DNA from: Telluria beijingensis
Lineage (GTDB): Bacteria; Pseudomonadota; Gammaproteobacteria; Burkholderiales; Burkholderiaceae_D
Direction of reading: 5' to 3'
DNA: 64,000 bases
Assembly: GCF_030770395.1 (NCBI RefSeq)
Contig: NZ_CP132480.1
Coordinates: 4,954,323 to 5,018,322 of the forward strand
Shown: positions 8,062-15,600 of the stretch, piece after piece
Numbering within the stretch: position 1 is the first letter of the stretch
Layout of the letters: every line of letters begins with the position of its first letter
The notes under the pieces: generated by a model
Databases searched by the model: none
Told to the model about the DNA's origin: nothing
What the model saw: only the letters and a program-made list of their open reading frames with translations
Program-made: the position numbers and the translations under genes

Positions 8062-9780
8062 ATGACTTGGTTAGCTAGCATCGTTCCATCCTTCCTGCGG
8101 CCAGCCGCATCCAGCGGCAACGCGCCAGCCACCGGCCAGCGCGTCGCCTCGGCCGACGCCGAGGTGTGGATGGTGTTCGGCATGCGCGTGCTGCTGGCGG
8201 TGTCGGCGCTGCTCACGCTGTACATCGGCGCCGGCGGCGTCACCCTGTCGCGCCACTGGACCTGGCTGGTCTTCGCCGCCTATGCGCTGCACAGCCTGAC
8301 CCTGCTGGTGATCGCCTGCTACCGGGCCGGCTTCTGGCATGGCCCACGGGTGTACTGGATCGACATCGCCTGGTATGGCCTGATCATCTGGGCCAGCGGC
8401 GGCACCGCCAGTCCCTTCTTCTCGTTCTTCTTCTTCGCCATCCTGGCCACCTCGTTCCGGCACGGTTTCGATGCCGGCGCCAAGCTGACCCTCGGCTCGG
8501 TCGGCGTGGTGGCGGTCTCGGTGCTGGCGGCCCAGGGGCTGGCGACGCTGCAGATCCTGCTGCTGCGCGCGACCTTCGTGCTGGCGCTGGGCTATATGGT
8601 CGCGTTCTGGGGCGGACTGGCGGTCGACCAGCGCCGGCGCCTGGCGCTGCTGCGCGACGTCAGCCGCCTGTCGAATCCGCGCTTCGGGGTGCAGCATACG
8701 CTCGATTCGCTAATGGACAAGATCCTGCGCTTCTACGGCGCGGACAACTGCGTGCTGCTGATGAAGGACAGCCATGAACGCTGGACCATGAGCACGGCCC
8801 ACCATCCGAGAACCGGCCGCGCGATCGGCCGCAGCCGGCCCGATGCCGACGACATCCAGCCGCTGCTCGATCTCGAGAGCGGCGCCATCCTGTACCAGGC
8901 GCCACCACGCCACTTCGGCCTGTTCACCCTTGGTCCGGCCACCGCCGTGCGGCTGGAGACCGGCAAGCGCGACTGGCGCCAGGCCGATGCCGCTGCCTGC
9001 GGCCACGTGGCCGACCTGCTCGACAGCGAGGGCTTCATCAGCGTGTCGCTGCCGCTGCGCAAGGGCGCCGGCCGCATCTTCGTGAGCGGCGCGCGCTTCA
9101 AGCGGGGCGACGCCAGCTTCCTGAAGCACATCGTGCAGCAGGCCTTTCCGGTCATCGAGACCATCGACCTGCTCGACCGTTTGGCCTCCGAGGCCGCCTT
9201 CCGCGAGCGCCAGACCATTGCGCGCGACCTGCATGACAGCACGATCCAGCCCTACATCGGCCTGCGCCACGCGGTGGCGGCGATCCGCAACCAGGCCGGT
9301 GACGACAGCCCGGTGACGCCCGAACTCGACCGCCTGGTGGACATGTGTTCGGGCGTGATCGGCGACATGCGCGACTTCGCCCAGCGTTTTCGCAGCGGGC
9401 GCCAGGAGGAGCCAGAACTGTTGATCGCCTTGCGCCGCCAGCTGCGGCAGGTCGAATCGTTCTATGGCGTCGACGTGATGCTGGAAATGCATGCCGGCAG
9501 CGCGATCAACGACCGTATGGCGGCCGAGGTGTTTCAGATCGTCACCGAGGGCATCAGCAATATCTGCAAGCATACCCGCGCCCGCACGGCCGGCGTGGTG
9601 GTCGAAGAGGAGGGCGGCGCACTCTCCATCGATATCTTCAACCCGGCGGCCGTGCCCGGGCAGGCGCCGGCGCCATTCGTGCCCCGTTCGATCGCCGAGC
9701 GGGTCCAGGGGCTGGGCGGCCAGTTTGAGGTCGAGGCCGACGGCCGCCAGACCCTGCTGCGCATCCGTATTCCGATTTGA
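8062..9780 (+). CDS. Membrane sensor histidine kinase (NarX/DegS type)
   Basis: A 572-residue kinase. About six hydrophobic helices fill residues 30-190. A GAF-like region spans roughly 200-370. Next comes a HisKA_3 dimerisation domain with the phosphoacceptor in RDLHDST near residue 390, then an ATPase domain with the N-box EGISNICKHTRA. The usual G1 box DxGxG is not apparent; the equivalent place reads DIFNPAAVPG, so ATP binding may be altered. Starts: ATG at 8062 or TTG at 8044, neither with a clear ribosome site. It lies 24 bp before the response regulator and next to the Flp/Tad genes, so it probably controls pilus expression. Confidence 0.82.
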   Translation: MTWLASIVPSFLRPAASSGNAPATGQRVASADAEVWMVFGMRVLLAVSALLTLYIGAGGVTLSRHWTWLVFAAYALHSLTLLVIACYRAGFWHGPRVYWIDIAWYGLIIWASGGTASPFFSFFFFAILATSFRHGFDAGAKLTLGSVGVVAVSVLAAQGLATLQILLLRATFVLALGYMVAFWGGLAVDQRRRLALLRDVSRLSNPRFGVQHTLDSLMDKILRFYGADNCVLLMKDSHERWTMSTAHHPRTGRAIGRSRPDADDIQPLLDLESGAILYQAPPRHFGLFTLGPATAVRLETGKRDWRQADAAACGHVADLLDSEGFISVSLPLRKGAGRIFVSGARFKRGDASFLKHIVQQAFPVIETIDLLDRLASEAAFRERQTIARDLHDSTIQPYIGLRHAVAAIRNQAGDDSPVTPELDRLVDMCSGVIGDMRDFAQRFRSGRQEEPELLIALRRQLRQVESFYGVDVMLEMHAGSAINDRMAAEVFQIVTEGISNICKHTRARTAGVVVEEEGGALSIDIFNPAAVPGQAPAPFVPRSIAERVQGLGGQFEVEADGRQTLLRIRIPI

Positions 9781-9804
9781 GAATGACAAGATTTTAGGAG
9801 AGAA

Positions 9805-10458
9805 ATGACCATTCGCATCTTGCTGGTCGACGACCATAAAACCATGCTGTGGGGCCTTGAGCGCCTGATCCAGGCCGAGGGCGACGCGTTCGAGCTGGTC
9901 GGTAGCGCCAGCGACGGCATCCAGGCCACTGCCCTGTGCGCCGAGTTCAAGCCCGATATCGTGCTGCTCGACCTCGACCTGAAGGGCAGCAGCTCGATCG
10001 ATTTCCTGCCGGCCCTGGTGGAAAACGGCTGCACCCGGGTTGTGATCCTGAGCGCCAACCGCGACCAGGCGACACTGGCGGCCGCGGTCAAGGCTGGCGC
10101 GCGCGGCGTGGTCAGCAAGGAAGCGCCGACCGACGACGTCCTGATGGCGGTGAAGAAAGTTCATGGCGGCGAGCTGTGGCTCGACCAATCGTTGATGCAG
10201 GCATTGCTGGGCCAACTGGTGGCGCCGGCGCCCAAGGCCGATCCCGAGGCCGGGCGCATCGCCTCGCTCACGGCGCGCGAGCGCGAGGTGATCGGCATGA
10301 TCGTGCAGGGCAAAGGCGCCCTCAACAAGGACCTGGCCGAGCGCGCCTTCATCTCGGAGCGCACGCTGCGTAACCACCTGACCACCATTTACCAGAAGCT
10401 GGACGTGGCCAACCGCCTCGAACTCTACGTCTACGCCACCAAGCACGGCATCTCCTGA
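9805..10458 (+). CDS. LuxR/NarL-family response regulator
   Basis: A 217-residue two-domain regulator. The receiver has acidic Asp9-Asp10, the likely phosphoacceptor Asp56 in VLLDLDL and a conserved Lys in VVSKEAP. The C-terminal LuxR helix-turn-helix includes LTAREREVIGMI and ISERTLRNHLTTIYQKL, typical of NarL-type DNA binding. ATG at 9805 is preceded by TAGGAG. It forms a two-component pair with the upstream kinase. A 22-bp perfect palindrome lies 47 bp after its stop and upstream of flp, an obvious candidate target. Regulation of flp-tad by such pairs is known in other bacteria; here it is inferred. Confidence 0.88.
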   Translation: MTIRILLVDDHKTMLWGLERLIQAEGDAFELVGSASDGIQATALCAEFKPDIVLLDLDLKGSSSIDFLPALVENGCTRVVILSANRDQATLAAAVKAGARGVVSKEAPTDDVLMAVKKVHGGELWLDQSLMQALLGQLVAPAPKADPEAGRIASLTAREREVIGMIVQGKGALNKDLAERAFISERTLRNHLTTIYQKLDVANRLELYVYATKHGIS

Positions 10459-10505
10459 GCCAGCACTCCGCGACCACCCCCCCTGTAAGCCCCCTCCCAC
10501 AAGGC

Positions 10506-10527
10506 GTCTAGGACATATGTCCTAGAC
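10506..10527. promoter_or_regulatory. 22-bp perfect palindrome upstream of flp
   Basis: Both 11-base arms match exactly: GTCTAGGACAT followed directly by its reverse complement ATGTCCTAGAC. There is no loop and no T-run after it, so it is unlikely to be a terminator; a dimeric protein site is the better reading. It lies between the response regulator stop (10458) and the start of the small membrane protein/flp unit. The response regulator next door is the first candidate binder. Confidence 0.65.
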
Positions 10528-10657
10528 CGCCACGGCAATACCTCCCCCTCAAAAAGGTAGTTTTGACGGATGGCAACAAACCGGCCGATCCGTAAGATTC
10601 AACTCATGCGCTGCGTATCGCTTCACACGGTACGGCGGCAAGAGGACAGGAGCGAAC

Positions 10658-10804
10658 GTGTACGAAATCGATCAGAAGCGGGAAGACAATCCGGAGCAGC
10701 AGTATGAAAGAAGCGGCAGCCCGGCGATGTCGTACCTGGTCCTGAGCGTCCTGCTCGCAGTCGTCTGTTTCATCGCGGCGATGGCCGTGTGGACGAGCGC
10801 ATGA
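10658..10804 (+). CDS. Small single-pass membrane protein upstream of flp
   Basis: A 48-residue ORF starting with GTG at 10658 after a good GAGGACAGGAG ribosome site. The first half is charged (YEIDQKREDNPEQQYERSG); the second half is one hydrophobic helix (SYLVLSVLLAVVCFIAAMAV). Its TGA overlaps an in-frame ATG of the flp reading frame (ATGA at 10801-10804), which suggests translational coupling. I do not recognise it, and it is too short for family assignment. Conservation of the charge pattern and the stop-start overlap in relatives would settle whether it is real. Confidence 0.5.
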   Translation: MYEIDQKREDNPEQQYERSGSPAMSYLVLSVLLAVVCFIAAMAVWTSA

Positions 10805-10839
10805 AGCCCAACCCATTTAAAACCCTGAAAGGAAATACC

Positions 10840-11028
10840 ATGAACTTCATCGCTAACCTGATCAAAGAAGAAGACGGCGTCACCGCAATCGAGTACGCAC
10901 TGATTGCCTCGCTGATCGCCGGCGTCATCATTGCCGCAGTCAGCCTGCTGGGCGGCAACATCAGCACCCTGTTCAGCACCCTGGCAGCGCGTGTCTCGGC
11001 CAAGGCCCCGACCGCCACCACCCCGTAA
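10840..11028 (+). CDS. flp: Flp-type pilin
   Basis: Major pilin of the Flp/Tad type IVb pilus, 62 residues before processing. The leader MNFIANLIKEEDG ends in the cleavage Gly; the mature protein starts VTAIEYALIA, with the diagnostic Glu-Tyr pair, followed by one hydrophobic helix and a short Ala-rich tail. ATG at 10840 follows GAAAGGA. An in-frame ATG at 10801 would add 13 residues and overlaps the upstream small gene's stop. A strong terminator 31 bp downstream probably keeps flp mRNA abundant relative to the assembly genes. Confidence 0.92.
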   Translation: MNFIANLIKEEDGVTAIEYALIASLIAGVIIAAVSLLGGNISTLFSTLAARVSAKAPTATTP

Positions 11029-11059
11029 TCCCGCTGTAGCCGCCGCACGCGGCCTTACT

Positions 11060-11092
11060 TCCGGCACTGATCGTTCGTGCCGGATTTTTTTT
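11060..11092 (+). terminator. Intrinsic terminator after flp
   Basis: Stem TCCGGCAC / GTGCCGGA (8 bp) with a 9-base loop, followed by eight T residues. It lies between flp and the prepilin peptidase gene. Partial read-through would let the downstream tad genes be expressed at lower level than the pilin, a known layout in Flp loci. Confidence 0.9.
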
Positions 11093-11106
11093 GCCCGGAG
11101 CCCATC

Positions 11107-11682
11107 TTGACAAGCCTGCCACTCCTGCTGCTGTTTGCACTACTTGGCGCCGCCGTCTGGCACGACGTGCGCGCGCGCCGCATCCCGAATGCCATCGTGT
11201 TCCCTGGCATGCTGGCTGCGTTCGCGCTGCACGCGCTGCTGCCGGCGGGGCAGGGCCTGTTCGGCGCGGAGCCGGGCGGGCTGGGACTGCTGCAGTCGCT
11301 CTGCGGCTGGGGCCTGGGCCTGGCGCTGCTGCTGCCGATGTATGCGCTGCGCCTGATGGGCGCCGGCGACGTCAAGCTGCTGGCGATGGTCGGCGCTTTT
11401 GTCGGCGCGGGCCAGATCCTGACGGTCGGCATGTTCACCCTGGTGGCCGGCGGCGTGCTGGCGCTGGCCTTCGCGGCGTGGCAGGGCAGCCTGCGGCGCC
11501 TGGTGGCCAATGCCTACCACATGGCCATGCACACGACTTTCTCGGCGCTGGCCGGCAGCATCGCCGCGCCGGTGACGCCGCCCGAAGCCGCCAGCGGCCG
11601 CCTGCCGTACGCGGTGGCGATCGCAGTGGCGAGCGTCGGCTGCGTGCTGTGGATCCGCGTGCACGGGGAGCTGCCGCTGTGA
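11107..11682 (+). CDS. tadV: TadV/CpaA-type prepilin peptidase
   Basis: An inner-membrane aspartic protease of family A24, 191 residues, that cleaves the Flp leader and probably the TadE-like pseudopilins. The first catalytic Asp lies in the N-terminal WHDVRARRIPN segment, the second in GAGDVKLLAMVGA near residue 90. The N-terminal methylase domain of long prepilin peptidases is missing, as is normal for TadV. Start is taken as TTG at 11107, with GGAG 6 bases upstream; a GTG at 11077 lies inside the terminator stem and is unlikely. The stop overlaps the next gene as GTGA. Confidence 0.87.
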   Translation: MTSLPLLLLFALLGAAVWHDVRARRIPNAIVFPGMLAAFALHALLPAGQGLFGAEPGGLGLLQSLCGWGLGLALLLPMYALRLMGAGDVKLLAMVGAFVGAGQILTVGMFTLVAGGVLALAFAAWQGSLRRLVANAYHMAMHTTFSALAGSIAAPVTPPEAASGRLPYAVAIAVASVGCVLWIRVHGELPL

Positions 11683-13034
11683 GCAACGCCCTGCTGGCCC
11701 CGGCCAACGCCCGCGCCCCGCGCACGGTGGACGATACCGGCCTGCCGTTCCTGTTCCTGGCCGAGCTGATCTCGAAGGTGCTCTACCAGCGCGGCCAGCT
11801 GCGCCTGGCGGAACTGGCGCTGCACCTGAAACTCAACGTCAGCGTCATCGATCCGCTGGTCGCCTTCCTGCGCGCCGAAAAGCTGTGCGAGATCGCGCGC
11901 GTCGGCACCAGCGGCACCGATGCCGACCTGTCGTACATCCTGACCGACGCCGGCCGCGCGCGCGCCGCCAACGCCGTCGGCCGCAACGCCTATGCCGGCC
12001 CGGCGCCGGTGACGCTGGCCGCCTACACCGCCCAGGTGAAAGCCCAAAGCGTGGCGGCGATGCAGGTCACGCGCCAGGCCATGGCGGCCGCCTTCGATGG
12101 CATCGTGGTCAATCCGCTGGTGCTCGACCAGTTGGGCGCGGCGATGAACTCTAGCCGCGCCATCTTCTTGCACGGCCAAGCCGGCAGCGGCAAGACCTAC
12201 CTGGCCGAGCGCCTGCGCGACCTGCTGGTCGGGACGATCTCGGTGCCGTATGCGCTGATGGTGGACGGCGAAGTGATCCCGTTTTTCGACGCCGTGCAGC
12301 ACGTGGTGGCCGACGAGGGCATCGCCTCGGCGAATGGCCTGGACCGTGGCAGTGCGCCGGACGCGCGCTGGGTGCGCGGTGTGCGCCGTCCGGCGGCACT
12401 GGCCGGCGGCGAACTGACGCTGGACATGCTGGACCTGCGCTTCGATCCGCACACCCGCCTGTACCAGGCGCCGCCGCACCTGAAGTCGAACAACGGCATC
12501 TTCATCATCGACGACCTGGGGCGCCAGCGCTGCACCCCGGAAGCGCTGATGAACCGCTGGATCGTGCCGATGGACCGCAACGTCGACTATTTGACGCTGC
12601 ACACCGGCCACAGCTTCCAGATCCCGTTCGACGTGATCGTTGTGTTCTCGTCGAACTTCGTGCCGCAACGCCTGTCGGATGGCGCTTTTCTCCGCCGCCT
12701 TGGCTACAAGATCGAGGTGCCGGCGGCGTCCAGCGCCGAGTATGCGACGTTGTTCCGCCAGGCCTGCGCCGGCATCGGCGTGGAATTCGATGCCGCGGTG
12801 TTCGACTACCTGCTGGCGCGCCACGGCGAGCGCAAGGTGCCGCTGCTGGCCTGCTACCCGCGCGACCTGATGCGCCAGCTGCGCGACCTGGCGCGCTACG
12901 AGGAGCGCCGTCCCGAACTGTCCCGTCGCACCATCGACTGGGCCTGGGACAACTATTTCGCCGCCGGCGCCCCCGGCCGGCCTTTGGAGACTGAACGCCG
13001 CGACCGCGGCACCATGGAGTACAGCAATGCGTAA
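11679..13034 (+). CDS. AAA-family ATPase of the tad locus
   Basis: A 451-residue protein with an N-terminal winged-helix-like region (residues about 20-100) and a P-loop ATPase domain. Walker A is GQAGSGKT near residue 168; a Walker B-like FIIDDLGRQRCTPEAL follows near 275, and VVFSSNFVPQRLSDGAFLRR resembles a sensor/arginine-finger region. It is not one of the canonical Tad proteins, yet lies between the prepilin peptidase and rcpC with stop-start overlaps on both sides, so it is very likely part of the pilus operon. Start is GTG at 11679. Function unknown; a regulatory or remodelling ATPase is plausible. Confidence 0.8.
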   Translation: MSNALLAPANARAPRTVDDTGLPFLFLAELISKVLYQRGQLRLAELALHLKLNVSVIDPLVAFLRAEKLCEIARVGTSGTDADLSYILTDAGRARAANAVGRNAYAGPAPVTLAAYTAQVKAQSVAAMQVTRQAMAAAFDGIVVNPLVLDQLGAAMNSSRAIFLHGQAGSGKTYLAERLRDLLVGTISVPYALMVDGEVIPFFDAVQHVVADEGIASANGLDRGSAPDARWVRGVRRPAALAGGELTLDMLDLRFDPHTRLYQAPPHLKSNNGIFIIDDLGRQRCTPEALMNRWIVPMDRNVDYLTLHTGHSFQIPFDVIVVFSSNFVPQRLSDGAFLRRLGYKIEVPAASSAEYATLFRQACAGIGVEFDAAVFDYLLARHGERKVPLLACYPRDLMRQLRDLARYEERRPELSRRTIDWAWDNYFAAGAPGRPLETERRDRGTMEYSNA

Positions 13035-13875
13035 TTCGAAAGCGATCCTGATCATCGGCGTGGCCCTGGTGCTGGCGCTGGGCGCCGTCGTGATGGCCGC
13101 CAAGTGGATGGGCGAACAAGGCCCGGCCGGCACCCGCGTGGTGGTGGCGGTGGCGAACATCAACCAGGGTTCGCGCCTGGCGCCGACCAGCCTGCAACTG
13201 GCCGACTGGCCCGCGACCTCGGTTCCCCCCGGCGCGGTTACCGACATCAAGGCGCTCGAAGGCCGCATCGCCCGCAGCGAGATCCTGGTCGGCGAGCCGA
13301 TCCTCGAATCGAAGCTGGCCCCGAAAGGCACGCTGGGCGGCCTGTCGTCGGTGGTCACCGCCGGCAAGCGCGCCATGACGGTGCGCGTCAACGACGTGGT
13401 GGGTGTGGCGGGCTTCGCGCTGCCGGGCAATTACGTCGACATCCTGGTCAACCTGCAGGCGACCGGCAGCGACCTGGCCGCCTCGCCATCGATCTCGAAG
13501 ATCGTGCTGGAGCGGATCCTGGTGCTGGCCGTGGCCCAGGAATCGGCGGTCGACGACAGCAAGCCGCGCGTAGTGAACGCCGTGACCCTGGAGCTGACCC
13601 CGGAACAGGTCGAGAAGCTCGACCTGGCGCGCTCGATCGGCGAACTGTCGCTGGTACTGCGCAACCAGATCGATCCGCAGCCGGCCGCCACCAGCGGCGC
13701 CACCCGCGAGTCGGTGCTGGGCCTGCCGGAACGCGCGGCCGCCCAGCCCCAGCCGGCCCCCGAAGTCATCCACGAGCCGGCGCCGCGTGCGGCCGCCCCG
13801 GCGCGCCAGGGCGCCCCGCGCACCGACGGCGTGCTCGTGATCCGCGGCCTGGACGCCGCTTCGCAAAGCTTTTGA
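13027..13875 (+). CDS. rcpC: RcpC/CpaB Flp pilus assembly protein
   Basis: A 282-residue inner-membrane anchored periplasmic protein. One hydrophobic helix covers about residues 5-24. It is followed by a SAF-type domain (VVVAVANINQGSRLAPTSLQ) and the RcpC/CpaB core (AMTVRVNDVVGVAGF ... LPGNYVDILV), and the tail is Pro/Ala rich. RcpC-type proteins connect the secretin to the inner-membrane machinery. ATG at 13027 overlaps the upstream stop by 8 bp. The secretin gene follows after 14 bp. Confidence 0.9.
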   Translation: MRNSKAILIIGVALVLALGAVVMAAKWMGEQGPAGTRVVVAVANINQGSRLAPTSLQLADWPATSVPPGAVTDIKALEGRIARSEILVGEPILESKLAPKGTLGGLSSVVTAGKRAMTVRVNDVVGVAGFALPGNYVDILVNLQATGSDLAASPSISKIVLERILVLAVAQESAVDDSKPRVVNAVTLELTPEQVEKLDLARSIGELSLVLRNQIDPQPAATSGATRESVLGLPERAAAQPQPAPEVIHEPAPRAAAPARQGAPRTDGVLVIRGLDAASQSF

Positions 13876-13889
13876 TTGAAGACCCCATC

Positions 13890-15341
13890 ATGAATCCATC
13901 GTTCGACAAGACCCTGCTGGCCATGAGCCTGACCCTTGCACTGGCCATGCTTTCCGGCTCGGCTTCGGCCGCTGACTGCATCGACCTGCGCAGCGACACC
14001 AGCCCGCGCCTGGAACTGGTGCGCGGCAAATCGGTCATCAAGCGTTTCTGCACCCCGGCCAGCCAGGTCACGGTGGGCGACCCGAACGTCGCCAACGTGG
14101 TGGTCCCGAATTCGGGTGAGGTCGTGATCGTGGCGCGCAGCGTCGGCACCACCAACCTGATCGTGTCGAACCGCGACAAGAAGTCGACCGTCATCGACAT
14201 CGCCGTCGGTATCGACACCGCCGCGCTGCGCAGCCAGTTCGATGCGCTGTTCCCGCAAGAGAAGGACATCCGCATCGGCAGCAGCGGCAACGCCCTGATC
14301 CTGTCGGGCATGGTGAGCGACGCCGTCGTCGCCAGCCAGCTGATGGAACTGGCCGGCGCCTTCCAGGCCGCGGCGTCCGCCGGCGCCGAAGGCGGTGCCG
14401 GCGCGGGCAGCCCGTCGCCGGCCGGCGTCGGCGCTCCGCCGGCCGCGGCTGGCGCCGGTGCTGCCGCAGGAGCGCCTGCGACCGGTCCCAAGGTGCTCAA
14501 TATGCTGTCGGTGGCGGCACCGCAGCAGGTGATGCTCGAGGTGAAGATCGCCGAAGTGTCGAAGTCGCTGGTCGACCAGCTGGGCGCCAAGGCCGGCTAT
14601 ACCAAGACCAATGGCAGCTGGACCTATGGCGTGGTCTCGAGCCTGCTCAGCGGCGGCGCCGGCAGCATCGGCGGCGTCGGCAGCGGCATCAAGGAACTGA
14701 CGATCGACGGCGAGAAGCGCGACGGCCTGGTCAAGATCCTGGCCGAGCCGAACGTGATGGCCGTCAGCGGCCAGGAAGCGAGCTTCCTCGCCGGCGGCAA
14801 GATCTTCATCCCGGTCGCGCAGTCGAGCGGCACCGGCACCCCGACCATCACTCTCGAAGAGAAGGAATACGGCGTGGCCGTGAAATTCATGCCGACCGTG
14901 CTGGCCGGCGGCCGTATCAACCTGCGCGTGGCGCCGGAAGTGTCGGAACTGAACCGCGAAGGCATCGGCATCGCCGCCGGCAACGGCAGCGCGACCGCGA
15001 TCCTGCCGTCGTTCACCACCCGCCGCGCCTCGACCACGGTGCAGCTGCTGGACGGCCAGAGCTTCGCCATCGGTGGCCTGATCCGCAACAACGTGACCAG
15101 CAATATCAAGCGCTTCCCCTTCCTGGGCGAGGTGCCGGTGCTGGGCACGCTGTTCCGCAGCAGCGACTTCCAGAACGACCGCACCGAGCTGGTGTTCATC
15201 GTGACGCCGCGCCTGGCCAAGCCGATGGAAGCCGTGCCGGCGCTGCCGACCGACCATTACGTGCAGCCGACCCGCGCCGAGTTCCTGCTGGGCGGCCAGC
15301 ACGAAGGTAAACCTGCCGCCGCCGCCACGTCGAAGGAGTAA
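13890..15341 (+). CDS. rcpA: RcpA/CpaC outer-membrane secretin
   Basis: Outer-membrane secretin of the Flp pilus, 483 residues. The signal peptide ends at about residue 26 (SGSASAADC). The N-terminal domain has the pilus-specific GDPNVANVVVPNSGEVVI segment, then a BON-like domain. A long Ala/Gly/Pro linker (about residues 155-200) precedes the secretin core, which has EVKIAEVSK and the typical FPFLGEVPVLGTLFRS near the end. The linker is longer than usual. Start ATG 13890. Confidence 0.92.
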   Translation: MNPSFDKTLLAMSLTLALAMLSGSASAADCIDLRSDTSPRLELVRGKSVIKRFCTPASQVTVGDPNVANVVVPNSGEVVIVARSVGTTNLIVSNRDKKSTVIDIAVGIDTAALRSQFDALFPQEKDIRIGSSGNALILSGMVSDAVVASQLMELAGAFQAAASAGAEGGAGAGSPSPAGVGAPPAAAGAGAAAGAPATGPKVLNMLSVAAPQQVMLEVKIAEVSKSLVDQLGAKAGYTKTNGSWTYGVVSSLLSGGAGSIGGVGSGIKELTIDGEKRDGLVKILAEPNVMAVSGQEASFLAGGKIFIPVAQSSGTGTPTITLEEKEYGVAVKFMPTVLAGGRINLRVAPEVSELNREGIGIAAGNGSATAILPSFTTRRASTTVQLLDGQSFAIGGLIRNNVTSNIKRFPFLGEVPVLGTLFRSSDFQNDRTELVFIVTPRLAKPMEAVPALPTDHYVQPTRAEFLLGGQHEGKPAAAATSKE

Positions 15342-15343
15342 TC

Positions 15344-15589
15344 ATGAACACCACCATCCGCGCCAGCCTGCTGGCATCCCTGACGCTCCTGGCCGGCTGC
15401 GCCACCGAAGGCCCGGCCACCAACGGCGACAGCGTGCGCGCCATGTTCGCCGCGCAGACCGCGGCGCCGCAGCCGCGCGTGGAGCAGGGTAGCGACGCCC
15501 GCGCCGCCGTCTCGGCCTATGTCAACTACCAGGGTACCTACGCTAACCCGACGGCCCAGGCCGACGGCGGCGCGTTCGGCGGCAAATAA
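15344..15589 (+). CDS. Small lipoprotein of the tad operon
   Basis: An 81-residue protein with a clear lipoprotein signal: MNTTIRASLLASLTLLAGC, lipobox LAGC, Cys19. The mature part is short and probably unstructured, with AYVNYQGTYANP near the end. ATG at 15344 follows AAGGAG with 2 bp between the secretin stop and the start. A small lipoprotein next to the secretin may act as a pilotin-like factor, as in other Tad loci, but there is no sequence proof. Confidence 0.75.
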   Translation: MNTTIRASLLASLTLLAGCATEGPATNGDSVRAMFAAQTAAPQPRVEQGSDARAAVSAYVNYQGTYANPTAQADGGAFGGK

Positions 15590-15600
15590 GAGAAACGACC

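Noticed and set aside
10506..10527. Palindrome as a terminator of the response regulator gene
   Set aside because: There is no loop and no T-tract after it, so RNA termination is unlikely.
11514..13430. Minus-strand open frame opposite the AAA ATPase and rcpC
   Set aside because: Shadow of real genes; no ribosome site or family motif.
14380..14490. Ala/Gly-rich stretch in the secretin as a possible frameshift
   Set aside because: Reading frame and downstream secretin motifs continue unbroken, so it is a low-complexity linker.
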